A DNA stretch of 16,842 nucleotides from assembly GCA_002399025.1 (NCBI GenBank), contig DHCV01000022.1, positions 811 to 17,652 on the forward strand. Reading direction: 5' to 3'. Position numbers and translations under genes: made by a program. Shown one piece after another: positions 13,822 to 16,842 of this stretch. The first letter of the stretch is position 1; every line of letters begins with the position of its first letter. This stretch comes from Bacteroidales bacterium UBA4893 (GTDB lineage Bacteria; Bacteroidota; Bacteroidia; Bacteroidales; P3). A model generated the notes under the pieces. The model saw only the letters and a program-made list of their open reading frames with translations. It had not been told where the DNA came from and searched no databases.

Positions 13822-15256
13822 GTATAAAGTATTTTTCTATAAATTTAATCATTAATCTAATTCCAAAGCCGGTACCACCATAGCCCATATAGCTCTTTTT
13901 CTTTTCGTTGAAAGCAACACCTGCAATATCTAAATGAATAAAAGGATATTCACTTGTAAAATGCGAAAGGAACTTTCCTGCAGTTATCATTCCTGCATAG
14001 CTTTCTCCAGAGTTTTTAATGTCTGCAATTTCACTTTTAATCAATTCATCATATTCTTCCCAAAAAGGAAATTCAGCAATTCTTTCGTAAACATCTTTTC
14101 CTGCTTGTTTCAAATCTCCTAAATACATTCCTGCATGATTTTCAATTGCACAAATGCCAAAAGGACCAATTGCACGGGATGCAGCACCTGTAAGAGTAGC
14201 AGCATTAACAATTAGTGATGGATTAAACTGTTTAGCATAAGCCAAAGCATCAGCCAAAATCATTCTGCCTTCAGCGTCAGTATTAACAACTTCAACATTT
14301 GTTCCATCATACATATTTACAATATCTCCTGAAGCAAAAGCATTTCCACAAGGACGGTTATCTGTTGCAGGGAAAAGACCAATTATGTGAATAGGAAGAT
14401 TTAAGCGAGCAGCAGCATAAATAACAGATGCCATTGTTGCAGCTCCAGCCATATCACTCTTCATGTCATTCATATAATCGCCAGGCTTAATATTCAAACC
14501 TCCAGTGTCGTATACCAAACCCTTACCAACCAAAGCCAAAGGTTGATTATTTAGTGGATTACTTGGTTTATATTCCATAATTGTAAAAGTAGGAGGGTCA
14601 ATACTTCCCTTATTTACAGCCAGAAGACCACCCATTTGGAGTTTCTCAATATCTTCCTTATTCAAAACTTCAACTCTTATGTTGGCTTCTTGACTCATAT
14701 TAACAAAAGCAGCAGCCAAACCTTCAGCATTCAAAGTACAAACAGGCTCATTAACCAAATCCTTACATTTTTCAATAGCCTCACAAACAATTCTTAAATG
14801 ATTAATATCATCAATTTCTATGTCAGAATGAATAATTGAAATATGGTCAAAAGGATGAATAAGTCTTGAAGGGTCAGTTTTGTAGTTGTCAAAACAATAA
14901 CTTGCTAAACAAACACCTTCCACAAAACTTAAAGTTTCTTCCTTTGAAGCATTGGAAAGAAGGTTAATGTTTTTAATATGTTCTCTATCAAAAAAATCTA
15001 AAGCCACAGCACCAATCTTTCTTAACTCTTCATTAGTTTGGTGAGCAGTTTTTTTAATAGGGTAAATAATTACAATCAACCAATGAGAAAGGTGATTGAA
15101 AGTGAAGAAAGTTCTTTTATTTTCTTTATGTTCGTTATTTATGTAAGCCTCTTGATCTTGATTAAGGAGCAAATGATTGAAACTATCATTTTCATCAAAC
15201 AAAATAACGTTAGAAAATTCTTTCTTAGGGCTTAATAATTTATCTATAGTAATCAT
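13814..15256 (-). CDS. pepA: M17-family leucyl aminopeptidase
   Basis: This 480-residue cytosolic metallo-aminopeptidase removes N-terminal residues from peptides. The divergent N-terminal domain covers about 1-165. The catalytic domain shows the two-metal site and active-site residues of family M17: K245 and D250 in VGKGLVYDTGGLNIKPG, D268 in MKSDMAGAA, and D327 and E329 with R331 in the signature NTDAEGRM. The segment GNAFASGDIVNMYDGTNVEV precedes the signature. All expected ligands are present, so it should be active. It is the first gene of the pepA-pdxA-ligA operon, with a consensus -7 box 27 bases upstream and pdxA starting one base after its stop. The symbol is used in the broad sense for M17 enzymes; many Bacteroidota annotations call it only leucyl aminopeptidase family protein. 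Confidence 0.93.
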   Translation of the reverse strand: MITIDKLLSPKKEFSNVILFDENDSFNHLLLNQDQEAYINNEHKENKRTFFTFNHLSHWLIVIIYPIKKTAHQTNEELRKIGAVALDFFDREHIKNINLLSNASKEETLSFVEGVCLASYCFDNYKTDPSRLIHPFDHISIIHSDIEIDDINHLRIVCEAIEKCKDLVNEPVCTLNAEGLAAAFVNMSQEANIRVEVLNKEDIEKLQMGGLLAVNKGSIDPPTFTIMEYKPSNPLNNQPLALVGKGLVYDTGGLNIKPGDYMNDMKSDMAGAATMASVIYAAARLNLPIHIIGLFPATDNRPCGNAFASGDIVNMYDGTNVEVVNTDAEGRMILADALAYAKQFNPSLIVNAATLTGAASRAIGPFGICAIENHAGMYLGDLKQAGKDVYERIAEFPFWEEYDELIKSEIADIKNSGESYAGMITAGKFLSHFTSEYPFIHLDIAGVAFNEKKKSYMGYGGTGFGIRLMIKFIEKYFIQK

Positions 15257-15282
15257 AAACTTATGTTTTGTAAATAAACATA

Positions 15283-15290
15283 CAAAGGTA
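15283..15290 (-). promoter_or_regulatory. Promoter -7 box of the pepA-pdxA-ligA operon
   Basis: TACCTTTG on the minus strand is an exact -7 match, with a T-rich region about 20 bases above it. Transcription would start near 15276, giving a leader of about 20 bases. Confidence 0.65.
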
Positions 15291-15343
15291 CAAAATAAAT
15301 GTAAAATAAAAACTATAAATAGAATTTTAGGCTAAGTCTACAG

Positions 15344-15721
15344 TTAAAATTCTTTTGTTTTATTGAGATTCTCCTCGATAGCTTTATCAATTTTGTTTGA
15401 AATAAAAACATTCCCAAAAGCACCAATGCCTACAACCTTAATCTCTCCATCAAGAGTCATTTTGGTTGTAGAAAAAAGAATATAATTATCTGAACTCACT
15501 GCATTATCAACAAATCCATCCAAAACAGCACCACCAAGCATCATAGTAATAGCTTGTGCTGTTCCACCCATTTCATTTAGTTCTTGCTTTAAATTTTTTT
15601 GCAAAAGGGAGTTGAGTTTGTTTTTCATAGCTTCCTTATGCTCATCAATAGAGGGATTAGTAAAAATAGCAATAAAAACAATAACCCCAATAATTGCAAT
15701 AAGAATATACTTACTTTTCAT
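15344..15721 (-). CDS. Membrane-anchored DUF4359-like protein
   Basis: The product is 125 residues with one N-terminal membrane segment (about 5-20, YILIAIIGVIVFIAIF) directly followed by TNPSIDEHKEAMKNKL. That TNP-after-helix arrangement is typical of DUF4359 proteins. An amphipathic, possibly coiled segment follows (30-50), then a glycine-rich patch (MLGGAVLDGFVDNAV) and a final two-strand region DNYILFSTTKMTLDGEIKVV, then GIGAFGNVFI. The short C-terminal helix ends KTKEF. No catalytic residues are apparent and the function is unknown. It most likely stands with its soluble part outside the cytoplasmic membrane. A -7 box at 15863-15870 would give a leader of about 135 bases carrying the palindrome at 15781-15820. 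Confidence 0.7.
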   Translation of the reverse strand: MKSKYILIAIIGVIVFIAIFTNPSIDEHKEAMKNKLNSLLQKNLKQELNEMGGTAQAITMMLGGAVLDGFVDNAVSSDNYILFSTTKMTLDGEIKVVGIGAFGNVFISNKIDKAIEENLNKTKEF

Positions 15722-15780
15722 AATGATTTTGTTTTAAATGTTTTCTTTAATAACTAATATGATTATTTTGTCTAGTTTGA

Positions 15781-15820
15781 TTTCCATAGTGCGGGATTGC
15801 AAAATTCTGCACGACGGAAA
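15781..15820. repeat. Imperfect palindromic repeat in the leader of the DUF4359-like gene
   Basis: An inner stem pairs GTGCGGGATT (15789-15798) with AATTCTGCAC (15803-15812) around GCAA, with two G-T pairs. An outer stem pairs TTTCC (15781-15785) with GGAAA (15816-15820). The GCACGACGG on its right arm recurs as CCGTCGTGC at 16761-16769, and part of the motif recurs at 4390-4404. It is probably a degenerate member of a dispersed palindrome family. Confidence 0.6.
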
Positions 15821-15862
15821 CTATCCTTATAATTTTATGTTGATGCCTTTAGTTTCACGCTC

Positions 15863-15870
15863 CAAAGATA
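15863..15870 (-). promoter_or_regulatory. Promoter -7 box for the DUF4359-like gene
   Basis: TATCTTTG on the minus strand is an exact -7 match, with an ATTG 18 bases upstream as a poor -33 box. The predicted leader of about 135 bases is long for this genome. Confidence 0.45.
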
Positions 15871-15950
15871 GTAATTTTATTTATAATACAATGCTTTTAG
15901 ATGTTTGTTTTTTAATGTTTTGATTAAGATAAAATGTTGTCATAAATTAC

Positions 15951-16060
15951 ACGCCGTATCTTGGGTCAAAACACGCCGTCAAACGCATCAAAACACGGCG
16001 TCTCTTGGGTCATTTCACGGCGTGTAAAATATCGAAATACGGCGTGTAAATAAAATGCAA
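15951..16060. repeat. 22-base-period short-motif array with strand switch (ACGCCGT/ACGGCGT)
   Basis: ACGCCGT starts at 15951 and 15973. Its reverse complement ACGGCGT starts at 15995, 16017 and 16039. All steps are exactly 22 bases. The fillers mostly differ, but TCTTGGGTCA recurs at 15959 and 16003, 44 bases apart. The outermost units extend to a 13-base inverted pair (15947-15959 with 16037-16049). These bases are much richer in G and C than their surroundings. The array has the same period and flip as the one at 8051-8187 but a different motif. Confidence 0.85.
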
Positions 16061-16210
16061 TAAAAACTCAATCTTTATTATCTTGATTTCTTTATAATTT
16101 GATATTGATATATTATTGTATTTATGTCTGTTATTCCTAATTAAAATACTCAACTCCAAAATCTGATACATTACCTAAACATATTTTAATAATCAATGTT
16201 TTTCAAATAC
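16061..16210. other. AT-rich spacer with a duplicated gene tail
   Basis: Bases 16151-16183 are a diverged copy of the last bases of the neighbouring 131-residue gene (16220-16250), with two 1-base gaps and one substitution, so the reading frame is lost. The rest of the stretch shows nothing recognisable. Confidence 0.6.
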
Positions 16211-16606
16211 TTACATCATCAACTCCAAATCTGATACACTACCAAACATAATAGACAAAGTTACCATATAAACTATTAGAGATAATAGTACATAAAACCA
16301 GATTAGATACAATTTTAGTTTTTTATATTTAACATTTTCTCCCTTCCATCTTTCTTCTAATTGTATATATTTTCTTTTATTCAAAACAAAAAACCAATTA
16401 ATCATTAGAGTTAAAAGTATAATAATTACAACAAGTTCAAGAGGATATTGAGAATTATTTATAATAAAAGGAATAGCTATTAATGATAATAAATTTAGTG
16501 ATTGACATAAAGTAACAAGACCTCTTGCATATATTTCAGGATCTTTTTCATCTAATACTTTATATGCATTAGTCAATCTATAAAAACAGTAATAATAAAA
16601 TCTCAT
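16211..16606 (-). CDS. Small three-helix membrane protein, possible immunity protein
   Basis: The 131-residue product has three predicted membrane segments at about 30-50, 54-76 and 97-121. A charged loop (NKRKYIQLEERWKGENVKYK, 76-95) lies between the second and third. The N-terminus is aromatic-rich (MRFYYYCFYRLTNAYKVL). I recognise no named family. Its ATG lies 8 bases after the stop of a gene that runs off the window, so the two are co-transcribed. Small membrane proteins directly after the C-terminus of a large gene are a common layout for immunity proteins of polymorphic toxins. That is inference from position only. A frameshifted copy of its 3' end at 16151-16183 shows local duplication or cassette exchange. 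Confidence 0.6.
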   Translation of the reverse strand: MRFYYYCFYRLTNAYKVLDEKDPEIYARGLVTLCQSLNLLSLIAIPFIINNSQYPLELVVIIILLTLMINWFFVLNKRKYIQLEERWKGENVKYKKLKLYLIWFYVLLSLIVYMVTLSIMFGSVSDLELMM

Positions 16607-16614
16607 AATAACAT

Positions 16615-16770
16615 TTATTTAAATGGCTGATAAGCAGGCAAACCAGGATTTATACCCATTTTCATTTGTTCAGTAATAGTTTTCGCATGCATTCTTGTTA
16701 GGGGCTTTCCTATTGTACCCCAATACAAAGAAATACCAGCTCCTACAGGTCCAGCAAAATCCGTCGTGCG
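16615..16770 (-). CDS. C-terminal end of a gene cut by the window edge
   Basis: The minus strand is open from the end of reliable sequence to the stop at 16615-16617. About 50 residues are readable: DFAGPVGAGISLYWGTIGKP, then LTRMHAKTITEQMKM, then GINPGLPAYQPFK. I do not recognise a family. A C-terminal end followed after 8 bases by a small membrane-protein gene fits a secreted polymorphic toxin with its immunity gene, but the diagnostic upstream part (such as RHS repeats) is absent. The right limit is uncertain because CCGTCGTGCGG at 16761-16771 belongs to the dispersed palindrome and is followed by homopolymer sequence. Confidence 0.45.
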   Translation of the reverse strand, partial: RTTDFAGPVGAGISLYWGTIGKPLTRMHAKTITEQMKMGINPGLPAYQPFK

Positions 16771-16842
16771 GGGGGGGGGATGCCCCCCCCTCTTTATTTT
16801 TTTTATTATATTTTTATTTTTTTTTTTTTATATATTTTTTTT
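16769..16842. other. Low-complexity window end, probable assembly artefact
   Basis: A run of about ten G, then ATG, then a run of about nine C is followed by some 50 bases that are almost only T and A. Such sequence is unlike the rest of the window and follows directly after a dispersed palindrome, where assemblies often break. It should not be used to support any gene. Confidence 0.65.

Noticed and set aside
13522..13827. 101-codon plus-strand frame over the pepA-pdxA junction
   Set aside because: It is the mirror of the low-complexity 15-base repeat and lies antisense to two well-supported genes.
15738..15923. 61-codon plus-strand frame upstream of the DUF4359-like gene
   Set aside because: It runs through the palindrome at 15781-15820 and antisense to the predicted leader, and the product has no recognisable features.

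Overview
The window is AT-rich DNA from a member of the Bacteroidota, most likely order Bacteroidales. The evidence is a set of -7/-33 promoters of the Bacteroidota type (TTTG, about 19-20 bases, TAnnTTTG), many lipoproteins with the cysteine near residue 22, and family members typical of the phylum (DUF5683, a LuxC-type acyl-CoA reductase, MtaB, an FGE-fold secreted protein). From about position 3700 to the right edge all genes are on the minus strand.

Layout. 1-480: C-terminal part of an IS5-family transposase, cut by the window edge. 684-1259 (+): DUF5683 membrane protein. 1425-2435 (-): LuxC-family acyl-CoA reductase, divergent from 2527-3507 (+), an exported protein of unknown function. 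3577-6588: a rearranged accessory block lying downstream of mtaB. It holds a 544-residue lipoprotein with a HELAHASH zinc-protease motif plus a 159-residue lipoprotein, then a decayed second copy of the same pair. Two fragments of the 3' end of mtaB are interleaved with these modules. 6692-7978: intact mtaB. 8287-10100: a small secreted or lipoprotein set (FGE-fold protein, the propeptide of a trypsin-like protease that has lost its catalytic domain, a META-like lipoprotein). 10101-10586: no convincing gene, but a textbook promoter. 10587-15256: a housekeeping operon pepA-pdxA-ligA with tightly coupled junctions (1-base gap, then 17-base overlap). 15344-15721: a DUF4359-like anchored protein. 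16211-16770: a three-helix membrane protein just downstream of the C-terminus of a gene cut by the window edge, possibly an effector-immunity pair. The last ~70 bases are homopolymer-like and look like a bad contig end.

The most unusual content is non-coding. Two intergenic arrays (8051-8187 and 15951-16060) share one geometry: a 6-7-base motif recurs every 22 bases and flips to its reverse complement part-way through, with mostly unrelated ~15-base fillers. The motifs themselves differ between the arrays. The second unusual theme is duplicated gene tails: two pieces of an mtaB 3' end, a 3' end of the 544-residue protein, and a 3' end of the 131-residue membrane protein each sit beside the intact gene. 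This is what repeated cassette insertion or duplication followed by deletion at gene 3' ends would leave. No tRNA, rRNA, CRISPR or integrase gene was seen.
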